Of a stretch of DNA of 64,000 nt, positions 53,871-64,000 are shown in pieces (the first letter of the stretch is position 1; every line of letters starts with the position of its first letter). Both the position numbers and the translations under genes were made by a program. Origin of the DNA: Rhexocercosporidium sp. MPI-PUGE-AT-0058 (Eukaryota; Ascomycota; Leotiomycetes; Helotiales). The stretch spans positions 1,302,001 through 1,366,000 of the forward strand of contig JAGTJL010000007.1 of the NCBI GenBank assembly GCA_020746875.1. Direction: 5' to 3'. The notes under the pieces are model-generated. The model saw only the letters and a program-made list of their open reading frames with translations. It did not search any database and had not been told where the DNA came from.

Positions 53871-55934
53871 ATGCCGGCGGATCGCCTTCTTACCACTGTG
53901 CTGCGGGCATACCAGGGAGCTCCTGATCCAGAGCAGAACAATAGGATTCTGTCTAGCACAACATCACTCCTAACGACTCTCTCGAATCCACTTAACGTCA
54001 CACTCCTCACATCACATCTCCTCACTGCGCCGGCAATATGGAACAAAGTTGATGGGCTAGATACAAGTCTACGGATCATTAGTATCTTCAATACTGCGGC
54101 GATCACAGTTCAGAAACACCAGATTGAGGGCCAGTCCAAACCATACGATGCATATCAACCGCGGCAAGGAGGCGGGATAGCTTGTGATGACTGGGCGAAA
54201 GCTGTGGTCAAAGGACTCGATGAACGGACGCCTAGATGGCAGCATATACTGGTGATTTGCGGAGTGTTGATTGGCATGGAGGGGCAGGAGAGACAAGGGC
54301 TATCGCGGGGATTGAGGACCACTCTGGAGAATGCAATGGTCACAGCAGTCAATCTTGCTCTGGATAGTCCCTCAACTGCCGGAATTCTTGGTTCGGGAAC
54401 TCTTGTGTTGGCTTTGAACCATGCATTTCCCCTTTTGTCCAATGGAGTCAGGAGCGAGCTGAACTACGATGCTTTGCTCATGGTTGCTGTCAGGACTATG
54501 ACTTTGACCGAGGGCTACCAGGAAGGTTATTTTATCGAAGCTATCGATTACGATGTCAAACAAGTCTCTGGGAACAAGTTTGACTGGGCAGCAAAATCGG
54601 CATCTTTTCGACAGCTTCAGAAGCTCGCTAAAAAGCCTGTGATAGCATCAATGGGGCCTCTCTCGAGACTCATTGCTCATGCCATCGAGAATGTGCGGAA
54701 TCCTCTTCTGGTACTGGAAGCTCGGGAACATCTACTTGCATTTACAACTAGTGTCTCGCAAAAGTGGCAGAGGAACAAGCTTTCTGAGATCGATCCCTCG
54801 GAAGAAGCTACTTTCCTCACCCCCGATACTCTTCGAGTTACATTCCCAGTTCTCTGGCAGATACTGAAGACCGCCATGTTTGCTACTGTGGTCATTTTAA
54901 GAGCAGTAATCGGACGGACTCTGATCGATCATGTCCTTGCCTCTCCGCAGCTAGCTCCAGTAACTGCGTCACAGTCACTTCTGGCTCTCAAAAACATACA
55001 TTTCATCTCATCTCGGCTAGGGTCTAATGCCTTCTCGGCCTACACATTTGTCAACATCACATCTATCGATATTCTCACTCGATTTCCCAGCTCCTCTCTC
55101 GCCTTTCTCCGCACCATATACCCTTCTCACGCAGGACAGATCCCTCCTCATCCTCTACTGCGTAATCACGATCTGTTCTATCTCAACACAGCTGAGCATT
55201 TCACGCTATCTCTCAAACCTGCAGATGTTGAAAACCTCATCGTCACACCATGTACACCCTATCTTTCCCCAACAGCAAACGTTCACCTTCTTGAAATCTT
55301 CGAAGCAGCACACAGCGCAATGTTAGCTGTCCTGGCCGCTCCTCAAAACGAAGAGCTCACCGCGAGAATCTTGCCTTTCTACGTCGAAAGTCTCTTCGCC
55401 TCTTTCCCAAGAAATCTCTCACCCAGACAATTCAGATTCGCTTTCAAAGCCTTGATGCAAATCTGCACACCTCCAAACCCACTATCGAGCTCACATCCCT
55501 TCATGGCGGAAACACTACTAGAGATGCTTCACCACCGAGCTCTAAATGCACCCACAACACCTCTTCCACCTTCGGTAGCTATAAAATCCGAAGCCGATGC
55601 GAAGAGTCAGGAGATCCCGCTTTCAGAACAAGCAGTACTACTCCTCACTCTCTTAGACGCGCTACCAAATGTCACCCTGGAGGTTCTTGAAGTCTGGTTA
55701 CCTCTAGCGGCGGACCTTTTGAATGTCATACCGGATCCGACTATGAAGGAGCATTGTAAGAGGCGCTTTTGGGAGGTGCTGGAGGGTGGCGAGATGGATG
55801 TTGAGAGGAGTGCTGTGTGTGTTGCTTGGTGGGGGACACGGGGTGGAAGGGAGAGAGTGCTGTTTGGTGACGCGGAGGCTGGACCGTTCATGAGTGGTGG
55901 GCTTGGGGCTCCCGGCAGGGAAAGTAGGCTTTAA
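53871..55934 (+). CDS. PEX8: Peroxin 8 (intraperoxisomal import factor), ends in SRL
   Basis: Single exon, 687 aa. MPADRLLTTVLRAYQGA, then DDWAKAVVKGLDERTPRWQHIL, GQERQGLS and long alpha-helical stretches match the Pex8/Pex23-like fungal peroxin. Pex8 lies on the inner face of the peroxisomal membrane, bridges the docking and RING subcomplexes of the importomer and releases PTS1 cargo from Pex5. The C-terminal tripeptide is SRL, a PTS1-like signal, as in yeast Pex8 (SKL). No zinc finger or membrane helix is seen; the protein is likely a peripheral, solenoid-like peroxin. No intron is needed to keep frame. A TMEM170-type gene lies divergently upstream. Good, though the family has low sequence identity and a formal search would be prudent. 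Confidence 0.8.
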   Translation: MPADRLLTTVLRAYQGAPDPEQNNRILSSTTSLLTTLSNPLNVTLLTSHLLTAPAIWNKVDGLDTSLRIISIFNTAAITVQKHQIEGQSKPYDAYQPRQGGGIACDDWAKAVVKGLDERTPRWQHILVICGVLIGMEGQERQGLSRGLRTTLENAMVTAVNLALDSPSTAGILGSGTLVLALNHAFPLLSNGVRSELNYDALLMVAVRTMTLTEGYQEGYFIEAIDYDVKQVSGNKFDWAAKSASFRQLQKLAKKPVIASMGPLSRLIAHAIENVRNPLLVLEAREHLLAFTTSVSQKWQRNKLSEIDPSEEATFLTPDTLRVTFPVLWQILKTAMFATVVILRAVIGRTLIDHVLASPQLAPVTASQSLLALKNIHFISSRLGSNAFSAYTFVNITSIDILTRFPSSSLAFLRTIYPSHAGQIPPHPLLRNHDLFYLNTAEHFTLSLKPADVENLIVTPCTPYLSPTANVHLLEIFEAAHSAMLAVLAAPQNEELTARILPFYVESLFASFPRNLSPRQFRFAFKALMQICTPPNPLSSSHPFMAETLLEMLHHRALNAPTTPLPPSVAIKSEADAKSQEIPLSEQAVLLLTLLDALPNVTLEVLEVWLPLAADLLNVIPDPTMKEHCKRRFWEVLEGGEMDVERSAVCVAWWGTRGGRERVLFGDAEAGPFMSGGLGAPGRESRL

Positions 55935-56372
55935 GAGTGGTGACCACCATACTTGTATGTATATTAGATAAGTATGACTGATGAGGCGCGTTGGCGTTCT
56001 GGGTTCTTGGATATAAGTAGCTCACAATGTCACGTGTGATGCACAAGCCGGGGGATGTCTATGATGGTGTTTATTGCTCTGAAGCAGGTGGGCTATGCTA
56101 TCTTCTTTTCTAAGTCTTGCAATTCGTGCGATACTCCAGTCGATGGTTGTATGATCGGCAAAAGCAACCTTCAAGGCCGCCTCCCGATTCATATATCATC
56201 CGTCATCACGTCGTAGCCATGCCAATGATGTACTGTATCTCCTCCATGACTGCCCTCCGTAACTCCACTCCTAATTTCCCTTGAAAAGGAATGCCAAATT
56301 CATATTAGTACACTAACAAAAATACGGCCACAGCCACCAGCTGCTTCGAAGTCCTAAGTAGAGCCGAGTACT
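55935..56372. other. Convergent spacer
   Basis: 3' regions of PEX8 and the lysine-rich gene. Nothing coding. Confidence 0.5.
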
Positions 56373-57568
56373 TTAGGTAGCCATCCGACCCAAATATCTC
56401 AAATCAGACATCCTAGCCTCAAGATACGTATCCCGAGTAGATAGCGTCTTCAACTGCGCAACCACACCCTTCATATTAGCATCCAGTCTCTTGCGCTCCT
56501 CCCAGAAAGCTCTGTACTGAGCACGGTGGTGCTTAGGAACAGCTTGCAACTCTTCAGCTGAGAGCGAGATGCTGGAGTCGGAGAGGTCGATCTCTGGCTC
56601 GGGTTCGAGTTCGGGACTGACAACTTCTTCTGCCTTGACCAGGCTGCTTTCTGGCTCTGGGGTGGTGTTTTCGTACTTGATCAGAGCGGCTCGGGCTTCC
56701 TGCTTGGCTTTCTTGGATTTCTTCTGCTTGTGCACACCACCATGAACGGGCTTGAGAGCAGCGGACTCGGATTCCTTGGGTTGCTTTTGAGGCTTCTGTA
56801 AAAGGAAAATGTGGTCAGTCAGCTAGCTATTGTATATGCTTGGATTGGTTGGTATGGGGAAGATCTACCTTCTTGCCCTGCTTGTCAAGCTGATCCTTGT
56901 TCCAAGCTTCGGGCTTCTTCTCGAGATCCTGAGCCGTCTTCTTCCTATCAGCCTCGCGCTTCTGCTGCTGCAGCTCGTTGCTCTTCTTCTGCTCAGCCTT
57001 GCGCTTCTCCTCCAGGTCCTTCTTCTTCTTCTTGTCAGCTTTGTGTTGATCTTGGAGTTTCTTCGTCTCGGCCTTATCGGCTGCCTTTTGCTTCTTGTTC
57101 TTCTTGTTCTTGCCCTTCTAAAACATCAACCTGGATTAGCCAATACTTTCTTCCCTGCTCCTTATAGATGTTCGGTTTTTCTGCGAGCCCAGACAAACCT
57201 ACCTGGCCCTTTGATCCCTTAGTCTCCTGTACCTTGGCACGCTCATTGGCCTTTACTTGCTCCTTTAGCTGGATATTCTGATTCTTGCCTTTACCTTTGT
57301 GGCGGTTCTTCGCATTGGCACCGGCGGATGTTGGGAAGGGTGCGTTCCCAGAGCTTGACTTCTTGGATCCGGAATTAGCCTTGCCTTTGCCGTTGCCGTT
57401 ACGCTTGGGCGCGTTCTTGTTGGCTGTTGCGCATCAGCTTGAGGTTTTGTAATGTGTATGTGTACCACATTCCATCTTGCATCAATCGCGCTGCATCACT
57501 GCGGCTTTGTCCTAAAGGAGGACTTGGAAGGAGAAAGGATGGGGAGGTTGCTTACCTTCCGCATGCAT
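56373..57568 (-). CDS. Lysine-rich coiled-coil protein of unknown function
   Basis: Four exons (57568-57556, 57423-57203, 57117-56869, 56795-56373) encode 301 aa. The first exon is 13 nt (MHAE). The N-terminal third is basic and low complexity (NKNAPKRNGNGKGKANSG). The middle is a highly charged, probably coiled-coil helix (QDQHKADKKKKKDLEEKRKA, KSNELQQQKREADRKK). The last third has an acidic stretch (SPELEPEPEIDLSDSSISLS) and a helix with FWEERKRLDANMKGVV and DLRYLGRM. It has no membrane segment or signal. Such composition is common in ribosome-biogenesis or RNA-binding proteins, but I recognise no family. In the last exon the ATG at 56735 or similar would give a truncated annotation. Convergent with PEX8. 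Confidence 0.68.
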
Positions 57569-58349
57569 GGCTGCGGTGGTTTCGAATTCGGGGTGGTGAT
57601 GCTCGATTGATACCTTCGCGAAGAATACGCTTGATAGATATCGAGGTGTTGTATAAGGAGGTAGGCAGCCTAGCTTCTGCGGTATTGTGTTGGTGTAAGA
57701 AGGTCGCGGTGAGAGCAGTGTTGAAATCCGGTGGGCTCCCAGGTGTTGACTCCGGGCGGTCAAGCGAGGCGGCAAAACAACAAATGCACTAGTTTGATCC
57801 GAGATATTGACATTGAAACCACAATTTGATAGCCAGAACTTAATTTCTGATGGAATTCAAATTGTGTCCCTATAGCACCTCTGGTCAGATTCGTGGATGT
57901 GCTACTCCGCCCTCGTCTGTTTAGCAGGTTTAGTTAGCATCTCTGCTTTATTTCCAAAGTAATCAGCTGTCCAGTCCGCTGTTGGTTGCCAAAGGATAAT
58001 TTTCATATTCCTATTCTTCGAAGTCAACACCAGACTCAACTTGCTCGAAGCGTAAAGGATGGAAAGAGCTGGTCAGGCTCAGCTCCTTTAGCGGCTACCT
58101 ATCACAGCGTACCTTTACACAGCGCCTAGTCTCTGTGGATACCATAAGGTAAGATTTGACATACAGAAAGTTGTTGATAAGTTCCCACTCTATTTTCCAA
58201 AACCCGGGGCCTGCCTTTGCCTGAATACTCCTTACTCCAGTCTATGTGTAACATCCAACGCGAAAGTCCACCCCTTGTAGTGATCTGGAATACAGGAAAC
58301 GCCGAGCAGGGAAGAGTGAGATCCACAATAAAGTACACATCTTCAAAGC
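57569..58349. other. Intergenic, about 0.78 kb
   Basis: Promoter of the lysine-rich gene and 3' side of the regulator. Nothing coding seen. Confidence 0.5.
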
Positions 58350-59822
58350 TCAATCCATAACTCCAACAGTAGCTTTTGCCCACTCTACCGTTCGTCTCCA
58401 CGAATAATCCACAGCCGAGGAATAAGGAAGTAAAGCCTTGACCAGACGCCTCCCAGCGTTCCTCGTATACCACCAATACGAGAAGATATCCAGTAGGACG
58501 CCGTAGTGTAGGAACAGAAGACAGGCCAGGGGATCATTTCTTTCTAGTAGCATGAAGATGCTGGGGCTGATCTTCTGCGGCCAGGAGATGGCTGGCCCGT
58601 GAGACAGGGTTGAGAGAGGTGAAATGATTTCTTCGAGTAAGCGACAGCCTTGGTGGAAGTCTTCTTGGTATTGGGTGTGGGTTTTGCTAGCTTCTATCTT
58701 TAATCTCGAGAGAGATTCTAAGACGTAGCTATTGTGAAGTGTTAGCTAGGCGAGGGGACGGGCAAGGAAAATCCCGGAAGTGTATTGACTATGTTATAGA
58801 TGTATACATACGGGCATAACTTATGGCCATTTGCAAACGCGACTCTGCTCTACCGTAAGCTACTATTCCTCGTAACATAGACAATATATGGTAAGGATAC
58901 TTACTCTTCAGCCCCCGGGTTTACAGGCCTAGGAATGACAGTCTCCGGATCGAAAATCGGTTGGAAGAAGTCCTTCAGAACTCCGTTCCTCAATACGACT
59001 TCCGACTGTGCGCAAATGATTTCCATGCCCTGTATCAATTTTCGATGACTAGATAGATCGGCTATTGGGCTCCGAGAAGCCTCGCCGTTTGGGTCTTTGC
59101 AGACGCCGGGTATTGCAATGGAGAGCGTCAGCACCAAGATAGAGCAGAGCGCAATCGCTTCACAATTGTCTAGATTGATGCTTGATAGTGCCTTATTCAA
59201 ACCAGCTAGTGTTAGGTCTTGGTACCGTAGCGCTGTCTGCAGCCAGGATTTCTTCGTGCCCGTTTCGAGATGCGCGAGGTGTAGTGCAGATATTGCAAGC
59301 ACGCTGTCTAGAAGGAAGGTATGTTCAAATGCCATGTCTGGCACGTGGACTTGCCAGCATTGGACATGGCCTTCGTCTCGCGGGAAGAATGTCTTGTAGG
59401 TATTGGTGATGAAGTGGTGGAGCAGTTTTAATTCTAGGGTCCTCGCGGGTAAGGGACCATGGGATCTATCTCTCAGCTGGTCTTGAGAACCATCGGATCC
59501 CAATTGGCCGTCTCCAAACCCCGAGTTGGGCTGGAAATGGCAGACGAGTTCTCGCTTTGTACATGGACCACATGTAGGCCGACTTTCATCGCACTAGAAT
59601 TTGTCAGATTACTGTTGATAACCAAATCGGGAACTTGACGCAACACAAAAGTAAAAATCCATAGACCCATGCTTTGATGCCTACAGTCTCTATCAAAGCG
59701 GGGATTTTCGAGGTACGACGGAAGAAAATCGAGGAATGATAATCTGAGCTCACCTTCACGTGCCTCCTTTTACACTGTAGACATCCACTATGCGACTTCC
59801 GATGTGATCGACGTGGGGGCAT
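58350..59822 (-). CDS. Zn2Cys6 transcription factor, Upc2-like middle region
   Basis: Four exons (59822-59754, 59593-58905, 58849-58808, 58728-58350) encode 392 aa. The binuclear cluster is split by the first intron: HSGCLQCKRRHVK joined to CDESRPTCGPCTKRELVC, giving C-x2-C-x6-C-x5-C-x2-C-x6-C. A basic N-terminus (PRRSHRKSH) precedes it. The region FEHTFLLDSVLAISALHLA is typical of the Upc2/sterol-regulator-like group of fungal-specific factors, and ESRLQMAISYARIYVLES and PLACLLFLHYGVLLDIF follow. It would bind DNA as a dimer in the nucleus. For exon 3 the acceptor at 58851-58850 and donor GTATAC give ESRLQMAISYARIYV; other choices keep frame but give poorer sequence. It faces a decayed RTA1-like gene, which could once have been its target. 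Confidence 0.85.
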
Positions 59823-60397
59823 TCTTTTCGTGTGTTAAACGTGGAGGTCTGCCGGAACGACTCAATAAAGGTATAAGAATCAAGAAGCATTGAAATGGGC
59901 GAGAAGAAAAATACGGTGATACGACATCCATCAACGACCAACCTTCTTTGTCCTCCCGAGCCTGCCGAGACGCTACGCACGTCTTTAAAGCACGAGTCTT
60001 CTTCAAGTTGGCTCATGAGCTCAGAGCCGTTAGGCTGTGCTGAGCCGCCAGTAGTGTGTTAGTGTTGTGGCAGTGCCGCCGGCAAGAGCGAGCTCGCTTA
60101 CCATCAGCTCGGTCTTGGATGAAGGATCGGGGCTCGTCAGTCAACAACTCATTGGAGTAGTATTGCATGGACAGAGTCTCACGAATTAGATAAAATGTGA
60201 AAAGACGACAAGAATGACTTACCGGTTTGTCAGAAAGCATATTGTCTTGGGAGGAACTCCTGAAAAAGCCTTTCGGTTGAACACTGTCTTGTTCCAGGCG
60301 GATCAAGATGGAATGAAAGTGCTAGATAGTTAGCATCCTTTCCTCTGTCATTCTTCTGAGCTGTATGCTTTCAGTTAATGTTCCTCGGTACAGTTTT
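59823..60397. other. Divergent spacer, about 0.57 kb
   Basis: Between the regulator start and the RTA1-like remnant. It should hold the regulator promoter. Open frames here have no domain. Confidence 0.5.
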
Positions 60398-60840
60398 ATG
60401 TGTGACCGCGTGTACTTCAATATAGGCGCGGGCTTGCAGGCAGAGGGCAAAAACGCAGGCAATCGCAAAAATGGCTCTCGACTCATCAAAACATGCCTCC
60501 TCATCCAGATAATGCTCCTCGCTCTCTTCCTCATTATAAGAAGCATCTTCCACCGACGACATATCCAAAACCCTAACATGAAGATACTGGACACCTTCGC
60601 GCCATGGGAGAAACACGTCGGTGTTTTGTATGCTACGAGTAGCTTCATCATGATCCGTTCGATGTTCAGGTTGGTGGAGTATAGCCAGGGTGAGAATGGG
60701 CGGTTGTTGCAGAATTAATTCTGGGCCACTGGTTTTGATGCGGGGCTTATGTTGTTGACCATGTTGGATTTTAATTGGACTCATCCTAGTGAGATTGAGG
60801 CTTTTATCAAAGGGGATACTAGATGTATGATGCTCTTGCA
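60398..60840 (+). pseudogene. RTA1-like lipid-translocating protein remnant, 5'-truncated with internal stop
   Basis: The plus-strand frame reads CDRVYFNIGAGLQAEG, LIQIMLLALFLIIRSIFHRRH, WEKHVGVLYATSSFIMIRSM, FRLVEYSQGENGRLLQN, then TAA (about 60716), FDAGLMLLTML and FNWTHPSEIEAFIKGD. This is the second half of an RTA1-family seven-helix protein (usual pattern: GAGGG, FLVQ, HRR, WRRHLYVLYATS, FRVVEY.QG, FDA.LMF, HPSEI). The first three helices are absent upstream and the TAA interrupts helix seven, so it cannot be a working protein. RTA1/RSB1 proteins mediate resistance to toxic lipids and azole-type stress at the plasma memb- rane. The opposite strand stays open for 212 codons here but has no recognisable domain. 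Lies head-to-head with a Zn2Cys6 gene. Confidence 0.72.
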
Positions 60841-61415
60841 TGATATGACCTAGTCCTGGGTGAAAGCAGAGGCTGTCCTGAAGTTGGAAGGTGTTGAGCC
60901 TTAGGCTTGCATTAACAGTCTTTTTGACCTTGTATGGCATGGCGGAGATGGAGGCGGTGACTGTGAAGTAGAAATTGGGAGGAGAATTGCAGTGGTTGTT
61001 GCGTCTCATTGGACGAAATCCGAGTCCGGCGATGACAAGGAAATATTAACGTTTGATTAGGATCTTGGATAAGTGTGGATGCTGCCACTCTTCTCATGAT
61101 ACAAATCTATGGCTTGTCAAATGCGCTGTACGGCTTGGAAAGCGTCATTCAAGAGGTCGAATTGAAGATTAACCATCTCTCGTCCCAAGAGGTAACCCGC
61201 AGGATGAACTGTAGGCGATTTTGGTTTACCACTTGAGGGACCTGGTCGACTTCGGTTCAACCTGAGACTGTTGCCATGTGGATTGTTCTGTATTGAAGGG
61301 CTCTTGACACGACAAATTCTCGAGTGGTTGGGAACAAATTGTGATTTTTAGCTTGCCATTTGATGAGCCTCCATCATACATGCTCTGTTTGCCATATCTA
61401 GCAATTTACTCCGGA
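60841..61415. other. Intergenic, about 0.57 kb
   Basis: No gene seen; 3' region of the membrane protein that follows on the minus strand. Confidence 0.5.
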
Positions 61416-62332
61416 TCATCCCATTCCGACATGTCGTACCGAGTCTACTTGCTGCTCATCATGCCGCTCCTCCGTCCTCACGTTATGGAATGACTTCTGA
61501 TCCTCCTCCGCATACTGTGGCCCGATCGCAACCTGACTCGGCGAGGTCGTCATTGTCCTTCTTTTTCTCCTCCAGAAAAACATCCCAACTACCAACATAG
61601 CACACAAGAACACGAAAGCCATAGCTGATCCGATTCCAATTCCAATCTTTGCTCCTCTCGCTAGTCCCGAATGATGATTGGTTGAGTCTGAGCCTTCAGT
61701 ATTGCTTGGTGCTGCACTCGTTGTGACGACATTTGCACTCGACGAAACTGGCTTGGCGAAAAGAATACCGTTGACTTGAACTCCCCAGATAGAAGTTGGC
61801 TCCGATATAGAAGTGCTAGTGGTCGTCCACGTGCCCGAGGCGACAGCCTGAATGTAAGTGACCATTTGTGCTGGTAAAGGAGAATTGCATTGTAGCGGAT
61901 TTGGCGCCGTGGCCCAGTCCACGAAATTATAACCCCTGTCCGAATCAGCTAGATGTAGGAAACGTGATGAGGTTTGGTTGATACGAACGATGGACAGCAC
62001 CCGACCCGAGTACTACTCTTGTCCAAGACACTCATTGCAACGGTCTTGTACGCCTCAGGACACACCATCTTGTACCCACCCAACTCGGTCCTAGTCGTCA
62101 AACCTGTAGCCGAATCCTGTCCCCACCAGAGTGTAGCTTGGGGCGGCATACAAGCCGGGCCAGAATTGTGAGCTGCATATCCGGGATCGAATGCAAATAA
62201 CCTGTCACCGCCCTCAACAGCGGGGTTGACGAAGAGAGAAGAACAGCCTGTTTGGGCAGGATAGGCTGTACTGAGCGGGAGGTACGTGGTCGTAGTACCA
62301 GCACTCGTGATCAGCATAGGAGAGAGAGACAT
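61416..62332 (-). CDS. Single-pass membrane protein with CCPSGY ectodomain motif
   Basis: Two exons (62332-61989, 61935-61416) encode 287 aa; the intron is phase 2 and rebuilds the conserved-looking VGCCPSGYNF. The first 150 residues are Ser/Thr/Pro-rich with cysteines (AQTGCSSLFV, SGPACMPPQ, KMVCPEAYK, NPLQCNSPLP). Then comes a Ser/Thr/Ala-rich stalk (SSSANVVTTSAAPSNTEGS), a transmembrane helix at about residues 215-240 (IGIGIGSAMAFVFLCAMLVV) followed by basic FWRRKRRTM, and an acidic cytoplasmic tail. The layout is that of fungal cell-surface sensor-like proteins, which have the TM helix near the C-terminus and a CCPSGY ectodomain. No signal peptide is evident at this ATG; a missed upstream exon could supply it. 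No assigned function. Confidence 0.68.
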
Positions 62333-62915
62333 TCCCACGAGATCAGAAGCGACCCGAGAGAGAGGTCGTTGGACATGAGAAGGGAGAGAAGCGACAGAGG
62401 AAGACGAGATGAAGATGAGATGAAGTTGAAATAGAGAACCTTGTCCGACCTTACGTACTGGGATGTGATATATCAAGAGGCGTATTACAGCCAAGGCTGT
62501 GCCTCCTCCTTCAAGGTGGAGTGCACGCCGGTGTGTAGGTTTAAGATTGCACGATCTTCAGCCGCGTCTTCATGCAATGCAAGAGAGAGAGAGTGTGTGT
62601 GCGTGTGCATGCACCGTGCAGATGTTGGGATTGGAAACTCGGGAGAGCCTCGCGAAGCTAAGACCCAAGACCGTCCGATGTCCCACGCGAAGTTCCTACA
62701 GTAGCGTGCCCGCCCGCCAAAACAGGGGTCTCGGGCTCGGTCTAGAAAAAAGTCACTGGAGGGCCCGCCCCATCGGTTCGTGTTCGTGACTTGACCATCA
62801 ACACCAAAGAAACCACGCGTCTCCTTTCCATGTCTCTATCCTGATCATACGCGCCTCAACAGTCACCGACACCAAAGAGCAATAAATACAGTACCCCCCG
62901 TATCCATCCGCCAAG
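62333..62915. other. Divergent spacer, about 0.58 kb
   Basis: Between the membrane protein (minus) and the nuclease (plus). Contains a short GT/GA-rich run near 62580-62610; a missing signal-peptide exon of the membrane protein could lie here, but I could not support one. Confidence 0.5.
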
Positions 62916-63980
62916 ATGTCAAAGACTACCATAGCGATTATAGCGGCTGTGAGCGCAGCAACAGGCGCAGGAGTTACGGCAGCCATGTATTCAACGCGCT
63001 CAGAAAAGAAGCTCCAAGCAGTCCAGTCCTCCACCTCGCTCTCTACCACATCAAAAACAACTTCTGCTCCAGTACCCATACCAGGAACTCTTCCTCTCCC
63101 ATCGAAATCCATCATCCCACCCGTCGACCCAGCAGGCCTCTTCCAATACGGCTTCCCAGGTCCAGTAGCGGACCTCGCAACCCGCAACGCCCTAGTATCC
63201 TCCTTCGACCGCCGATTACGAAACCCCTCCTGGGTAGCAGAGCACATCACGCCCGCTTCCCTCGCCGCCTCGCACGGCGATCGCAAACACAGCGTCTTCC
63301 TCGAAGACCCCTCTGTCCCAGAGAAGTTCAGGGGCAAGCTGAAAGACTACTTCCGCAGCGGCTACGACCGAGGCCATCAAGTGCCAGCCGCTGACGCGAA
63401 ATGGAGCCAGGATGCCATGAACGACACTTTCTACCTGACGAACATGTGTCCGCAGGTCGGTGAGGGCTTCAACAGAGATTACTGGGCGCACTTCGAGGAT
63501 TTCTGCAGGAGGCTCACGCAGAGATACCCCTCTGTCAGGATCGTCACTGGGCCATTGTACCTCCCGAAACGAGATGCCGTGGATGGGAAATGGAGAGTTT
63601 CATATGAGGTTATTGGCAACCCACCGAATATCGCGGTACCGACACATTTCTACAAGGTTATCTTCGCGGAGGATGGAACGACGTCTGGACCTGTTGCCGT
63701 GGGAGCATTTGTGCTCCCAAACGCACCGATCCCGAACGAGAAGCCGATTACGGATTTCGAGGTCCCGGTTGAGGCGGTGGAGAGGGCGAGTGGGTTGGAA
63801 TTCGCGACGAAATTGCCGGTGCAGAGGCGGAAGAGGCTCTGTGCGGATACGGTGTGTAGTTTGGTGATTAGGGAGTATGCGGCGAGGCAGAAGGCGTTTG
63901 GGAAGGGAGATGGCCCGGCTGTGGAGAGGAGGACGAGTCCGAGGAATTTGACGGCGCAAGGGGGTGGTTCGAATCTTTGA
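62916..63980 (+). CDS. NUC1: Mitochondrial DNA/RNA non-specific endonuclease (NUC1/EndoG)
   Basis: Single exon, 354 aa. The N-terminus is a mitochondrial-type signal with a hydrophobic segment (TTIAIIAAVSAATGAGVTAA). The beta-beta-alpha-metal nuclease domain starts at FQYGFPGP and contains SWVAEHITP, then the signature DRGHQVPAAD with the general base His154, and TFYLTNMCPQVGEGFNRDYW with the metal-binding asparagines. The enzyme cuts single- and double-stranded DNA and RNA in mitochondria and takes part in mtDNA turnover and in cell death when released. The C-terminal 50 residues (RREYAARQK-like, RKRLCADTVCSLVI) are a helical extension with two cysteines. The frame closes 20 nt from the window edge, so the gene is complete. 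Length matches fungal NUC1. Confidence 0.95.
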   Translation: MSKTTIAIIAAVSAATGAGVTAAMYSTRSEKKLQAVQSSTSLSTTSKTTSAPVPIPGTLPLPSKSIIPPVDPAGLFQYGFPGPVADLATRNALVSSFDRRLRNPSWVAEHITPASLAASHGDRKHSVFLEDPSVPEKFRGKLKDYFRSGYDRGHQVPAADAKWSQDAMNDTFYLTNMCPQVGEGFNRDYWAHFEDFCRRLTQRYPSVRIVTGPLYLPKRDAVDGKWRVSYEVIGNPPNIAVPTHFYKVIFAEDGTTSGPVAVGAFVLPNAPIPNEKPITDFEVPVEAVERASGLEFATKLPVQRRKRLCADTVCSLVIREYAARQKAFGKGDGPAVERRTSPRNLTAQGGGSNL

Positions 63981-64000
63981 TCTGCATATTTTTTCTTTTT

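Noticed and set aside
60371..61009. Minus-strand 212-codon frame
   Set aside because: No recognisable domain; the plus strand holds clear RTA1-type helices, so this is a shadow.

Overview
This window is nuclear DNA of a filamentous ascomycete (Pezizomycotina). The evidence is short spliceosomal introns of about 40-200 nt with GTRNGT donors, CTAAC/CTRAC branch points and YAG acceptors, together with fungal families (Gef1-type CLC, PEX8, AIM9-like kinase, Zn2Cys6 regulator, RTA1-like, DUF3431, bifunctional THI6). A Leotiomycete or related class is possible, but that is only an impression. I joined exons by reading splice signals and checking phase; none of this was tested by a search. I saw no tRNA, rRNA, CRISPR, transposase or origin.

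Layout. 1-1.04 kb: decayed MFS permease fragment. 2.1-4.1 kb: small SRPBCC-like protein and a tyrosine phosphatase. 5.1-9.4 kb: a ThDP-dependent acetolactate-synthase-like enzyme and a butanediol-dehydrogenase-like enzyme, transcribed divergently from an 825-bp spacer that holds a TATA box and a 22-bp near-palindrome. 9.8-10.9 kb: basic disordered protein. 10.9-15.1 kb: long simple-sequence-rich gap. 15.1-18.3 kb: DUF3431 membrane protein and an isochorismatase-family hydrolase. 19.0-20.8 kb: THI6 with an apparent frameshift near its 3' end. 22.1-27.0 kb: eIF5 and TTI1, convergent. 27.0-29.6 kb: gene-poor, but with a spliced 84-aa cysteine-rich secreted protein that I infer. 29.6-35.4 kb: DUF2235 hydrolase, GFA-type protein and a secreted GH43-CBM enzyme. 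36.1-40.9 kb: argininosuccinate synthase and a protein with a degenerate retropepsin-like core. 42.1-45.9 kb: IAH1-type SGNH esterase and AIM9-like kinase. 47.1-51.7 kb: CLC chloride channel/transporter and isoprenylcysteine methyltransferase, convergent. 52.2-57.6 kb: hexapeptide acetyltransferase, TMEM170-type protein divergent from PEX8 (ends in SRL, a PTS1-like tail), and a lysine-rich coiled-coil protein. 58.3-60.9 kb: Zn2Cys6 regulator facing the decayed remnant of an RTA1-type membrane protein. 61.4-64 kb: single-pass membrane protein with a CCPSGY motif and a mitochondrial NUC1/EndoG nuclease.

Most genes are ordinary housekeeping genes with no shared pathway. The pairs that could work together are the two enzymes at 5-9 kb (acyloin/diol metabolism) and the regulator/RTA1 pair at 58-61 kb (now broken). 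The observations most worth checking are the hidden secreted protein, the THI6 frameshift, the divergent enzyme pair with its palindrome, and the retropepsin-like protein in which the catalytic DTG appears to have become CTG.
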